A stretch of DNA of 64,000 bases from Xestospongia bergquistia (Eukaryota > Porifera > Demospongiae > Haplosclerida > Petrosiidae), in assembly GCA_963965975.1 (NCBI GenBank), contig OZ014419.1, positions 7,396,150-7,460,149 on the forward strand, in the 5' to 3' direction. Shown here in pieces: positions 10,847 through 22,547 of the stretch; position 1 is the first letter of the stretch, and each line of letters opens with the position of its first letter. The translations under genes and the position numbers were made by a program. The notes beneath the pieces were generated by a model. That model was not told where the DNA came from, ran no database searches, and saw nothing but the letters and a program-made list of their open reading frames with translations.

Positions 10847-13018
10847 TTATGATGCATGTAGTCTCTTTGGTTTGTGTACGTCATCTTTTGGTAACGATGT
10901 GTCTTTAGCGAGATTATTTGTACTTTGACTCGATAACACTCGATCCCAGAACTCTGGATCATCTGAGAGAGAGAGAGAGAACATTAATAGTGTCATAGTG
11001 ATTGAAGTACATGACCAGGACTCTCCTTTTGGGAAGGGACTAACTACTGCTAACTTTGCTCACAAATGAAATATTTATAGAGCAAGAAACAATGATGAAG
11101 TGATGTATATAACAAATCTTGTACTAAGTTCAACACACAAAGGACAAACATTGTCACATTGTTCACACATTGTAGTTATGATGTAAGTATCAATTCTACA
11201 AACCCATAGAAACTCCTTACCATCAGTGATAAGGTCAAGATATGCAACAGGTTCTTCATCTTCAGCTACTCCCTCTTGGTTAACACGACAAGTTTCACTT
11301 TCCTGTTTTTGTTGATGCTTTTGCTGCCATTCTAGTTTTTTTAGCTTTTGCTTAGCTAAACGTAACTTTCTATTATCCTCTGCAGAGTTATTCCATCCAT
11401 CTTTACTCATTGGAGTAGCTACATACACATTTGGACTTGTTTCCTTTCCAGTTGGAGTTCCTTTATCAGCACTGGTTAATGAGGTAGCCCCTTCACTAGA
11501 CGACCTTATTGAATTAGGTGTTTTGTGATATACAGGAGTTTGCGGTTCTTGTTTCAAAGATTGAATAACTTTAGTGTTACTTGATGTGCTATTAAGAGAT
11601 GTAGAACAGGTTGGCAATGAAGTCTTGGCATCCACATCTGAACTGCTCTGCCCACTATCCAAACAATTGTTGCTTTCTTTTAATAAACTGTTCATTACTC
11701 TCTTTCTTTTTTGCTGGCAATATCCTTCAGCTTTTAAAGCATCGATTAAAGGGGTACAACCCACACATGAGTCTGGTGGTGTCTCCATTTGCTGGGACTC
11801 TGATGTAGTGGCATGCATGAAGTTGGAAGGATGAGATGGGAGAAGATTATGAAGACGATTGTAACGATATTCAAGTAAAGAAGGATGAAGTTCTCCCATG
11901 CACTTTAAGTTTTGTTGTTGTATTTCCTTAGATTGCTGTTCCAAAAATGAAACCATCAATAACTGATGCTAATTTGTTGATTATGTTAGTACCTGTCTAG
12001 GTTGTTTTTGAACTACTTTCAGGAAGTTTTTATCAGCAAGACAATTCCCTAGCAAGTTACCAAAGCTCCTGATAATGAAAAAACAATATACAACAATATA
12101 TAGCATCTGTGGTATAACTGAACATAAGCTCAACATATGTGTTTGCTGTTAACCTGACTAACCGTCAATAACAATTTGTATAGTAATAAATATCATTAAT
12201 ACACAATACACTGCTAATTGTAACATTCATGTATCATAGATTACCTTAGAGCTCTCTTGATACCATCAGTCACTGCCTCTTTCCTAGCTTTCTCAAGTGA
12301 CAAACCTTTTGATTTCATTCCTTCACTAATACCATATCCAACGTCTTCATGGAAGGCACCATTTTTAAGTTGGACTTTGACAAATGCACTGACTCCAACA
12401 TAGTACTTATCACCAACTTGATCAACAAAGTCTGAGGAGGCAAATGTGTCATTTAATGTAAAACATTATCTGTCTGGGAGAAACCTCCCAGCTTCTAAAT
12501 ATCAATGATAAGCACATCATGTAAATATGAACAACTTATAACTGTAGAATACATCCCCAATATCTATTCTATGGGCAATATGGTGGACACATAATATAAT
12601 GTAACATTGCTGTGACTAATGCCAGACATACTCACCGATATTTTGTTGAGTAACTGAATGAGACCAACCATTAAATCCAAATGTTTCGTTAGCTAAACTA
12701 ATTAATTGGTGTCCCTCAATATATGCCAACTGTAATGGAACTAGTCACCATTACACAAGAAAATATTCATACTTTTTGTCCTCCTGGTCCAGGTCTCTGA
12801 CTAATATACTCTGGTCCCAGACTTTGATCTAATGCATATCGAATTGCCTCTTCTTCTTCTACTGAATAGGAGCTCTAAGTGTAATGGTGACATGAAAAGA
12901 TATGTAGAGGAATCATTAGAGATATCAGAGCAAATTATGTAAAGACTGTGTGTAGAACTGGATTTGGTTTACTGTCACGTACTTGTCCGAAGACAACTCC
13001 AACCTGAGGGGGCTGCAT
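10847..13018 (-). CDS. RAD52: RAD52 homologous-recombination protein, copy 1
   Basis: Seven exons read cleanly: 13018-12983, 12874-12773, 12729-12636, 12431-12245, 12068-11993, 11968-11221 and 10962-10847. Together they make 452 codons plus stop, close to the ~420 aa of vertebrate RAD52. The N-terminal half is the Rad52/22 ssDNA-binding ring domain: GQ..., [65 protein letters not shown] and [10 protein letters not shown]. The C-terminal half is low complexity, ending [13 protein letters not shown] and [11 protein letters not shown]52 anneals single strands and loads RAD51 in double-strand break repair. All splice sites are GT-AG. It is divergent from LIN37 with 47 bp between start codons. Confidence 0.93.
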
Positions 13019-13065
13019 ATCGCTTCTGTTTTAGATTTCCTGCAATTTTCTAGTAGAGGGATTTT
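13019..13065. promoter_or_regulatory. Head-to-head RAD52/LIN37 intergenic region, 47 bp
   Basis: The start codons of RAD52 (minus, 13018) and LIN37 (plus, 13066) are 47 bp apart, so transcription must start within or beyond the opposite gene's 5' leader. The same 47-bp spacing is kept at 40715-40761. No TATA box is evident. A shared bidirectional promoter is inferred. Confidence 0.55.
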
Positions 13066-14519
13066 ATGTTTGAAACTAGTTCCAGTGATTTCCTGAGAAC
13101 CCGTATAAGATCCCTGCACAGTATTACCACTTTATTGGTGTAAGTTTAACATACGATAGGCGCAGAAAGCAGATATCACTTGGCTGTTGAAAGAAGTACA
13201 GAGCGAACAGGTATAAAAACATCACATTTTAGTACACAATATTGTAATCAATATCTGTTTGATAGGCCGTACTTAACTTCGTGATGTCTTAGATGATCTA
13301 GTCTCACAGAGGAAAGATAGGTGAGTTTATTAAGTTCACACAATATTGTCAAATCAGTCATTTAAAATGTTACTAGAGAACTTTCAAATGTTGAAATAGA
13401 TGAAGATGTAGAGGAGGCAGCAAGAGATCTGTGAGTTTACTTTGATATATTTTTTATTGCATGAAATGGACCGAGAGCTGATATAATGGAACACCATACC
13501 TCAATGTGAAATCAATATATGTTGACTTCAAGGTTTAGTGTTAATTTCCCAATGAAGTACAAATCCATGATTGGTTCTTGTCTAGTGTAACAAAGTTATT
13601 ATTTCATTTGGTTTAAGTATATCAAGGATTCAAGGTTTAATTCAGTATTGATTTGTTAATGAAATTGTTTTCATTTAGTCCAATTTTAACAGACTGTTTA
13701 TAATGTAGGATAGAGTATTCATCTCCAAGGAAGCGGACTTATAAACAACGAGGAAAAGAAAACGAGCACAACGAGACAGCATATCAGACAGTAAGGAATT
13801 AAATATATCATCAAACTAGTAATTGTCTTCCGGTAGCTTTTAGTGATGAAGAAAGAGTCAAGGTGAACAAAAGCTTATAACAATTATTATCATGACGTGT
13901 TTAGTTCTAGTGAGGTCATTCCTATATATGGTCGTCATTTAAATTTGTCTCGTCTGGGTAACACTCCATCACTTACTCAGTATGCCATGAATGGGTTGTA
14001 AACGATCCACTTGGACAGGGTCTCACTGTTCATTCTTTGTCCTTCAATACCCATCCTATGGTATGTACTTACGAACAATGATAAGGATTTATTATTATCA
14101 CATAGGTGACTGTACCAGACTAAAATGTATACAGGTAATACGTGATCATTATAGCAGATATTGTACACTTGTTCTTTCTCTTACTAGTCTACCATTTCCT
14201 AAGGTATCAGACAACATATCATACACAGATGATAGGCCATTAGTGGATACTGATAATATGAACCATTGTTTAGTAAGTGGAGTATTTTATGAATGTTTTG
14301 TCATTATTGTGCTAGGATGTTGGTTTGATTAATGATGAAATGGATCCACTTAAAAGAGACTATCTTCAGAAATGGAAAGACGTTCGAATAAAGTATGACT
14401 TACTACCTGTTAGATTACTATTTGTCAATTTGATTCAGGTGTGGGAGAGATTGTCTAAAGAATCTCAACAACGTCACTCAGAAAGTTATAAAATATTACA
14501 AGAATTGTGTCAAAGATAA
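13066..14519 (+). pseudogene. LIN37: LIN37 (DREAM/MuvB subunit), copy 1, disrupted
   Basis: Recognised from the conserved core (VIPIYGRHLNLSRL, then CHEWVVNDP in another frame), VY followed by LPFP, and the C-terminal helix WERLSKESQQRHSESYKILQ. These match animal LIN37, a MuvB subunit in cell-cycle gene repression. The start ATG at 13066 begins MFETSSSDFLRTR. A ~65-bp insertion at about 13104-13170 brings a stop at 13141-13143. Further stops are TAA at 13274-13276 and TAA at 14121-14123, where copy 2 has CAA and TTA. A one-base frame change lies near 13966-13990. The 3' exon (to stop 14517-14519) is intact and fits a donor after WKD and acceptor before VWERL. As assembled, this copy cannot make LIN37. 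Confidence 0.8.
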
Positions 14520-14573
14520 AAATAATCTCATCAGCAGATTTTGAGCAATTGAATTCTATTTAATTAGTAATTA

Positions 14574-15139
14574 TTAACGTAACATTGGGTAGAGAACAGC
14601 AGTAGAATGAGGTGCAATACCAACTATGTACATGTAGTCATTTCCAACAAGTATAGGTGGCTGAATAATGGAAACATCTTTCCTACCAGTATAACTCTTA
14701 ATAAGTGAACCATCTTGACTGGAGAGAGCTAGGATACTTGTCTGATTAATAGTTACATAGTAAACAGTGCCATCTGGATGAATAGACACAGGAAGATGTG
14801 AAGGTAAGTCTTGATAACCATATACAGCTGAATGCCACCGTAGTTTGCCATCAGGTGTCACTGAGAACACCTGATTACCACAACTACAAAGAATACAAAT
14901 AAAACAACATCAATTTATAATAATATGTTACCTATAGTATCCATTTCCAGAAGAATCTGCTGAGGGTGTCATCACTTGAGAGGCATTAGTACAGTAGCCT
15001 TCTCCATTGTAGAGTATTTTCCCAGTCTCTGCTTCCAGTATTATGATTTGTTTGCCATGAGCAATATCAGGAAACAAACCAGTGCAACCATAAATGATGC
15101 CTGTGGGAGATATGGACAGATATATTACCTGTAATAAAT
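14574..15139 (-). CDS. PQQ-type beta-propeller protein, C-terminal exons
   Basis: Two exons: about 15139-14932 and 14883-14574, ending at a stop about 55 bp from the convergent LIN37 stop. Repeats of the PQQ/propeller type are visible: SISPTGIIYGCTG, QIIILEAETGKILY, NQVFSVTPDGKLRWHS, SIHPDGTVYYVT, ILALSSQDGSLIKSY and PPILVGNDYMYIVG. The alternating 'gly-x-val-y-ala-leu-d' blades suggest a ligand-binding or scaffold propeller; the substrate is unknown. Upstream, the frame continues without a stop into CDK5-like kinase codons, so the true N-terminus is uncertain. A partial second copy lies at 36872-37310. Confidence 0.65.
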
Positions 15140-15360
15140 CAATACCATAATGATTCAGGGAGGGTACAGTAGCTTCAATGGCGGCAGGAGAATAAGGAGG
15201 AAACTCCTTTTATTATTAAATTAATTACTAATAAATTAAATAATTTACTTGAAATTCAGGTAATTTGGTAACTCCTGGCCATGTCCTCTCATTAGGTGTG
15301 CCAACTAATTTAAACTTGTCAGTCAAGAAAACCAAACCCGTTTGATAAGGTATTAATTAT
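14684..15360. repeat. Block C copy 1 (PQQ/CDK5 region)
   Basis: Matches 36872-37540 in direct orientation with about 1-3% substitutions and small indels. At 15360 this copy runs into the ELANAG exon, while copy 2 runs into a different CDK5 exon. Confidence 0.9.
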
Positions 15361-15775
15361 AATAATTATAATAAAGGATATTTGAAAATTCATTTCAATT
15401 GTTCATCACATCACTTCCTGGAAAGAGAGGTTGACCAGCATTGGCTAGCTCTGATAATGACATCATATGACATTACAATCAATGAATATATTACTCTACC
15501 TGCAAATATACATCCAGCTGACCACATATCAATAGACTTGAGCACCCATTAGTACATCAGGAGGACGATACCACAATGTAACAACCTAAGAACATAGGAA
15601 TGAGAGGATACAGTATAAGAAAGTGGGAATGAAAATATAGGAATGAGACTTATAGAGATATGGTAACATGAGACATAGGAACGAGGATTAAATGTACCTC
15701 AGCTGAAAATATTCTTACAGGAATACTAAAAACACGAGCTAATCCAAAATCCGCCAATTTTAATTCTCCTTTCTA
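15140..15775 (-). pseudogene. CDK5-like kinase, C-lobe remnant
   Basis: Exons in order: 15772-15698 encodes [19 protein letters not shown] (DFG and activation loop), and 15585-15500 encodes VVTLWYRPPDVLMG then SIDMWSAGCIFA. 15450-15400 encodes ELANAGQPLFPGSDV. About 15320-15245 encodes FKLVGTPNERTWPGVTKLPE, and 15210-15140 encodes EFPPYSPAAIEATVPSLNHY. These match CDK5 best. Lesions: an ~11-base deletion between LMGA and SIDMW shifts the frame, one base is lost after GSDV, and a TGA replaces the Arg before IF. The last exon ends DLLQ and runs in frame into the propeller. The N-lobe exons are missing here but partly present at 37551-37703. Confidence 0.72.
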
Positions 15776-15899
15776 CTGAACAAGTAAACGAACAACATAG
15801 TTACTATGACATGTAATTATACAATATACAGGTGGAACAGTCTGAAATGTTGAACACAACTATATAGATATAAGTATCAAGTCAACGTGTCAATGAAAC

Positions 15900-16175
15900 T
15901 CCAGATATTTTCTGTTTCCTTTCTTTTGTCTTTTACCACTGACTTTACCTTTTTGAAAAATGTCTTTTGAGATGGTTCCATAAATGTATCCTCCAGATGG
16001 TTCATTCTTGGAAAGCCTCTACTTTTTCCATACAAAATCTCCTTCCTAAACAATGAAATGACTTTTTTAACTGCCTGTACTTATTACCTCTAACTTGTCA
16101 AAGCTAGACTTTTGACCACTAGGTGAACAAACAGGAGCTGGAAACTCTGTCTCTGGAATTTGCTCCATATTATGA
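15900..16175 (-). pseudogene. Unidentified gene fragment with in-frame TAG
   Basis: A possible first exon (about 16170-16090) encodes MEQIPETEFPAPVCSPSG then SSFDKLE. The next exon encodes GDFVWKK, a TAG, then NEPSGGYIYGTISKDIFQK and a basic tail. The sequence looks protein-like but I do not recognise it. The TAG suggests decay or a missed splice. Confidence 0.25.
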
Positions 16176-16939
16176 TATTGATATTTGCATACATATCTAT
16201 GAAGAAAATACAAGAACAATTACAACAACTTTATCATCACTAGAGGACATTAAGTACCAGTAGCCAGTTTTTCATTTTTTTATTAAATTAAGACTGATTG
16301 CCTATGTTAGAATATAGATTTCACATTAATAAAAGACAATTACTTCTAACGTGTGCTTCTGTAATGTCAGAAAAAACTCTGATATGACTAAAGGATGATT
16401 TAGAGCTTAAAAGTAGTGGTGGAATATGTTAGAGTATCTGTCATGATTTTTTGGATTGAGTATTCCTTATCTAAACATTATTATAAGGATTGTCAAGTAC
16501 TCTTATGACTAACCTACAAACACACAACAAATGCAAATACAAGTCCCTCTACATAAGATATCATATCACATATTGTCAGCACTTTCTTTTAATGGAGGAT
16601 GGGTGGAGTCATCTTGAGTACCACAACATGAAGACATGGGAGACACTTCTTCTCTCCTTTTGCACATCAAGACATTGACTTATCACAGACAGGCCTCTCT
16701 TGACACTCGAAATCAGCACAAACATTACCAATAGCTAACAGACCACAGTATTACTGTTAGTACAACAGAACCTATCACCTTTACCTCTACCTATAATATA
16801 AATAGTCAGTGTTGTCATGGATACTGTTGCTATGATAGTTATCAATCGATAAATATTAATTAGTTGTTATAAAAAATGGGGTCTTTAGGATGTTGCTATG
16901 GTGTGATTATCAGTGAATATTTATATTCTATTTCCTTAC

Positions 16940-17225
16940 CTCCTACAGTAATTTGAATTCAACCATTCTATTCAAAGTACAAGAGTCAGCTAATGATATA
17001 GTCCAATAGACTTTATTATGACCATAGCCTTCATGAAGATCCATTTTCACAGCTTCTTTGAACATTTGGAGAAAGATAGACGTTATTATCATTCACATCA
17101 AATATGTTCCACTTGTCATTCGTTGTTATAAGTATATTTGTGATAATGTAGTACACAATCACATTCTCCACACAAGTTACCACAATGATTACATAATATA
17201 AGAGCCTTACTTTTACCATCATCTT
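16940..17225 (-). pseudogene. MYCBP2 (PHR ligase)-like fragment
   Basis: Encodes CNHCGNLCGECDCVLHYHK (a compact Cys/His zinc site), then after a TGA and an unclear junction AVKMDLHEGYGHNKVYWTIS and LADSCTLNRMVEF. This matches, in order, the zinc-binding stretch and EEAIKVDLHEG...LADSKTMKAMVEF region just before the RING of MYCBP2/Highwire/RPM-1 ubiquitin ligases. No RING exon follows; an in-frame stop ends it after EFKLL. It is a fragment of a very large gene, probably dead. Confidence 0.55.
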
Positions 17226-17289
17226 AATTATTACATTGAGGCTAAAAGGATAAAAATGACAATGTTATAAATAATTCTCTCTTCCTTAA

Positions 17290-18195
17290 ACATACTTCAT
17301 CTGGAGTTTGCCATCTTGTCTTAGCCATTGTCCCTAGGAGATAGCAAGAGTATGTTCTTCATTAATGACACACAGAGCAACTAAACATAGCCAGAGCTGT
17401 GTGTGTGTGTCAGATGATACATCTATGCATTATATAAGCTACTACTCACAGTATCGGAATACATTCCAGAATCTTACAAGCTTCTTTGTTGATCTTTGTC
17501 AAATATAATACAACTTCTCCAATAGCTGACTAGTCAATGGGAGATCCCTCCGCATTAAGTTTAGAACAAATATTATGACCACATCGAACAATGTTATATG
17601 TACCAGGACCATCTACAGAGAGAGAGGGAGAAAGAGAGAGAGAGAGATTAATATACTCTAAAGAATTAAGTGATGTCATTACCTCTTGAGCAGCAGCACA
17701 TGGTACATGTACATGCAGACAATAATAACTGGCATCATTTTTCAGTATTAACTGTAATGCATACTTCGTTACCTAAATTAAATAAATATTTATAGATTAT
17801 TGGATAAATGGATAGGTAGCTGGCTTAACAAATGAATGGATGGATGGATTAACAGATGGATGGTTGGTTATATGAATCGATGGATTATGGTGCAATAAAT
17901 GGATAAACGAGAAGTGAACTTTAGTGATACATGTAATTCAGGAATCAGGATATATCTGGTATGAAAACCAATCTAGCAGGAAAGTTTAATTCAAAGTGCT
18001 GAAAATCAGAATATCCATCAATTAATACTAATCATTAATAATAATCACTGATGATACAACAGTATCTGTGGAGCTTCACTATCGTCAGCTTTCTTATACA
18101 GAATGAACAAACTGGCCAATATGTTTTCTTGTTGTATAAAACCACATTTAGGATCAAATTCTAGACTTGTCCGTTGAACCTGGCTAGCAGCTGAA
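17290..18195 (-). other. Possible exon remains of unknown gene(s), with simple repeats
   Basis: Protein-like minus-strand stretches flanked by plausible splice sites: about 18190-18060 (SLEFDPKCGFIQQENILASL), 17770-17690 (KYALQLILKNDASYYCLHVH) and 17620-17460 (YNIVRCGHNICSKLNAEGSP, then a TAG). The family is not recognised; they may belong with the MYCBP2-like fragment. A GT repeat near 17400, a GAGA run at 17620-17650 and ATGG repeats at 17800-17900 lie between. Confidence 0.25.
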
Positions 18196-18968
18196 GTCTA
18201 AAATGTGAGACTAAGTCTTGTTTGTAAAAATGATCAGTTTCAACCCTAAGGATAATGAGTTAGAATAGAGTCTAAATAGCCATTTGTTTCCCCAAGAAGA
18301 TTTGGTCTTCATTATGAAAGCTCAGGAATTCTTCATTGTCATGAGCCTAGACCTGACTATTATTGTATATGAATTGAGTATTCTCAAATGGACAATACTT
18401 GCAGCAAAACTAAGAGTTGTTAGAAAACATGTACCACAATCTTGGGTCTCTTCGTCACAGCTCCGTATATTACAGGCATAGGTCTGGCCGTGTTTTACTA
18501 TTTTTTAAGTTATTTATTATTTATATACAAATTTCAGAAGGTTTCCGCTATGTTTTCCGTATACTAAGATGTAGCTACTCAGATACCACTATCACCCCAC
18601 TTGCAAGAAATGTTCAACTTGATTAATTCAGTTCAAGTCTTCCTGCACTAATGCCATCAATTTCAAGTTCAGAAGCCACTTCAAACAAAAAAACAAAAGT
18701 TCGGTTGTATGTTTGAGTAAGGTTGTAACATTACCCGTACTTGACATATAATTATTGTACTATTTTATGTGTAGCACCTAATTCAAGATATTTCAGACAT
18801 TATACAATGCAATAAAACTTTATTATGTGATAACAATGATACCAGTGTTGAAACAAGTGCTTAACTAAAAATACAAGTAGAACAATTAACTACAACTAGA
18901 CATACATTATAACATAAGCACAATATGTTATCACCCTAATTAATAGGTCATATATGAAAGAGGTACAG

Positions 18969-21503
18969 TCATTTTTTGCTTTTTTTCATGGGAATTGGTG
19001 GAGGTGTCTCCAGATCTTCTAACTGAGTTTGTATCATATGACCTCTTGTGGATAACTTCTGTTTATGACAAAATTGATGAATTGTGTTATATAATGTTTT
19101 AATACCTTAATATCAGAATAGACAACAGACTGTCCAATATCAGATGAAGGAGGTACTATTGGCCTGTTATTAGGCATAGGATCTAATTCAATATATATTA
19201 CTTCAGCTCCTCTAATTGGATTGTTTGACTAATAATATGATAAATATATAAATTAAGTGATTATAATTGTTTAAATACTTTTCTTTCTTCTTTGGACTGG
19301 GTAAAATTATCACCTTCAGTTGCTATGTTACAATGTGTTACAGGAGACGTTGTTATGGGCTCTCTCTCTCTAAGCGTGGAATATTGGCTAGAAATGTCAG
19401 TTCCTATATTACAAGGTGACACGGGAGACATTGTTATGGGCCCTCTATTAAGCCTGGAATATTGGCTAGAATCTTCATTGTGAAATAAGAAAGAGTCACT
19501 CTCAACATCTAATAGAGGTGTAGGCGCTTGGTTATCATCAGATTGAAGTTGGTTGTTCATTTCAAAATAGATATGCTGTACAGGATTAAATGAAAGAAAT
19601 ATATGGACAACTGGATATACAATGCTTGACAGCAATCAAATTTCTAGTTGATTTTAAGTAATAATAAATGTATCATATACCTCATATTGATTTCTTTGAG
19701 TAGCTTCATTTGATGTTACATTATTCCTTGATAATTCTAATGTTGAAAATTCATTTTAATTTAACAAAAATTAATGATGTACTTACTCTTTTTACAAATC
19801 ACAACTCCTCCTAATAATATAACAAATATTAGAAGTGCAAGTCCTCCACATACTCCTCCAACAATTGGTACCAGACTCTGTCTTTCAGGCAAAAGGGTAG
19901 CAAGAGGTGTCACAGTCATATCAGATGTAACTATATTGATACCTACAAGTAAGTATATATAATGTTGACTAATAAATGCTATACCTGATGTAACCATAAC
20001 AATGCCTTCAGTAAAAGTAATTTCATTTTTTTCTGAAACATCTTTATATAGACAATCTTCAGTTATTGTAACTCTGTATGTAAAGACTTACTATCATGTG
20101 CTAATGTTGATTTAGAAACCGTTATATGATCTAATGTGAACATATCTAGAATTATATATTATAACATTTATTTTGCCAAATCACAATATTCTTGCCTTGA
20201 GACGATTGAAGTGAACTAGCCAGAAAAGTATCTATGAAACAGAAATGTAAAACAAAATTATTTACATTAGAATTTAGAATTACTGACCAGCTATCTCAGT
20301 AGCTATTGAAATGGAGAGTGAAGAAGATAATATCAAAGGAATTATTACTATAGAGTTTTAAAATATTTCACTTTGTTTCTGATATCTCCTCAGTTACCTT
20401 GTATGTTAACTCTTGGTCCGAGTCCAATTATATTTTCAGCTGTTACAGTCACATTATACTTGTTACCATAACTAATACTATTAAAAGTAATTTGGGTTTT
20501 ATTATTTGTAATATTATGTATTATACTCCCATCAGATGATGTGAGGTTATGATTAATATGATAACGTATTATTGGAGGTCTCATTGAATACTCAGGAGGC
20601 TAAAAAATTTAAATAAACATCAAAAAACTATAACTGTAAACTGCTTATACCTGCCACTGAATTGAAAGTGTACTCTGTAAATCAATAAAGTAAGTAAGAT
20701 TTACAACAGATTCTGGGACTATGAATAATCATTAATTTGTCATGTGAAAAATTTATTTACCATCAAACAGGAGATATGCAAACTTAGTGCTATTTCCAGT
20801 CTCACCATCTTTATCGATACTTTTAACAGTAAATGAGTAGTTACTGCCTTTTACTAATCCATATATTTCCAGAGATGTGATATTATTTTCTGTCTTAACC
20901 GTTGTCATGGTGTTGTGTGTTTTATTGAACACAGTTACAATATAATTAATTATACATTGACTACCACTAACTGGTGATGTCCATGTAACAACTACTGTAT
21001 CAGCAGTTGTAGCTACAATACTGAGGTTTAATGGAGCTGTGGGTTTACCTATATACATTTAGAGAAACAGTACATTTTGTTGAAGTATATACCTGTAATC
21101 ATTATTTTACATGATTTAACATCACTTCCACTATGGCACTTAATATCTTTGTTGTGTAGTATAGCAGTAGCCGTAAAAGACAGTGCAGCTATTATACTAT
21201 TGTTCTGATATGATACAAACTTTGCAGTAAATGGACCACTAGTTAAATGTGGTCCATGTTGAAGAATTCGAAGATCTTCAGTTCCACCCATTAAGTTAGG
21301 AACAGTCCATGTTATAAGATTCTCTCCGATACCAGTGCAAGTATATGTCACATTATCCCGAAGACAATTATCATAATCACAAGGAAGGATTACTTCAGAT
21401 GTTAATTGTTCTATGGAAAATATATAATACAATAAAAATTTATATAGATATTTGAACCTATGAAAAGTAGAAGAAGGATTCTTGCTGAAATGCTTTGGTC
21501 CAT
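18969..21503 (-). CDS. Ig/FN3 transmembrane receptor with four ITIM-like motifs
   Basis: Fourteen exons splice in frame to 616 aa: 21503-21458, 21410-21093, 21048-20761, 20718-20651, 20599-20398, 20347-20288, 20231-20196 (GC donor), 20145-20092, 20041-19985, 19942-19787, 19736-19681, 19575-19279, 19228-19106 and 19058-18969. Order: leader (1-15), Ig-like domain (~18-120, with the Cys-Trp-Cys pattern and an extra Cys pair), FN3 (~122-215), second FN3 (~218-307), Ser/Thr-rich stalk, membrane helix (~401-426, VGGVCGGLALLIFVILLGGV) and a ~190-aa tail. The tail has YFEM (YxxM) and four [SV]xYxx[LI] motifs: SQYSRL (Y~486), SQYSTL (Y~512), VIYIEL (Y~558) and VVYSDI (Y~583). It ends TPPPIPMKKSKK. Such motifs recruit SH2 phosphatases when phosphorylated (known from vertebrates); ligand and signalling here are inferred. 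Confidence 0.85.
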
Positions 21504-21880
21504 CTTGCAAGTTATCATAAAAGATACATGGAAATACTTTGTCGTGTCACCTTATAAAAGGCACATTGTTATGAAAACAATTCTTAGAATTACAAAACAT
21601 TTGTTGTAGTTTTATTTTCTTGTAGTGATATTTCCTCAATTAATATTATGAGATATTATATAGTACTGAACTAATGGTCTTGATGTATCAATATTTGACT
21701 ATACAGTACATTAATGATATATGCATAATACCTCACAGAATGTTGTTAATAACCCCTCATAAATAGTAGTCACATTTACATTTAAATTAATTAATAATGA
21801 ATTGAATAATCAGTGAAGTTCGTACTTTGCACTCTAATTGACAATATGTCCAATACTGTCCAACTTCTTAGTAAAAGTTA

Positions 21881-22184
21881 TTGATTCTCCAATCACAGCT
21901 ATTCCTAGTATTTTGCTCGTGCTCAATGCATCGGAGGCCAAGTTCTTCATTACAACCTCGTTCTGAGAAGAAAAAAGTGCCTGGTAGCTCAGTTTTGTTA
22001 TCACCTCCAATTGTTCAGTCAGGTTTGTTTATGTCAATTATTATGTATTTAATACCTTTTACATTACAGGAGAGGACATATTTTTCTGAGGAATGTGAAA
22101 GCGCTACAAACAGAGTACAAGAAGACACGTCATAATCCACAGATTGTCATTGAACTAATGGCATCTACATTTCCAAAGCGCTGA
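21881..22184 (+). pseudogene. Small two-exon gene fragment, copy 2
   Basis: Identical to the fragment at 815-1118, carried in block A copy 2. The function is not recognised. Confidence 0.25.
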
Positions 22185-22325
22185 GAAAATATAACAAGAA
22201 CTCTTATGATCTCTGTACTTCATTTGAAAAGTATCAAACTATAACAGTAGCTTTATGTCATACTGCATTAACATCAGTACAATTTATATTTCTACCATTG
22301 TCATTAGATGTGATATGTTGAAGTC

Positions 22326-22547
22326 CACTGGCGGATCAGGGGGGGGGGGGTGCACATGGACCTCCTTTTTTGCTCTATAATATTCATGTTCAATCATCAA
22401 GTCACAGCCTGTGGTATACAATTATTACTTTAAGTATGTTCATAGCAACCACACCTTGCAATTAAAAGGGTTTGCTATGAATAATAAATTTATGAATATT
22501 TATTAGGTTTGTGCACCCCCTATTTCTGCACTCTGGATCCGTCAGTG
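22326..22547. mobile_element. MITE-like element, copy in block A2
   Basis: Same element as at 1260-1481, identical by eye down to the 12-base G run and the gaagtc target duplications. Confidence 0.75.

Larger units (their letters stand above)
10793..14258. repeat. Inverted duplication block B, copy 1
   Basis: RAD52 and most of LIN37 in this interval match the reverse complement of about 39592-42990, with a few percent substitutions plus several indels. Homology stops inside the LIN37 exon just after codons for DDRPLV (about 14248-14258). Confidence 0.93.

Noticed and set aside
14325-14519. Unspliced 64-codon ORF as a separate gene
   Set aside because: It is the last part of LIN37 read through an intron; the ends match the LIN37 C-terminus and a donor after WKD restores the family sequence.
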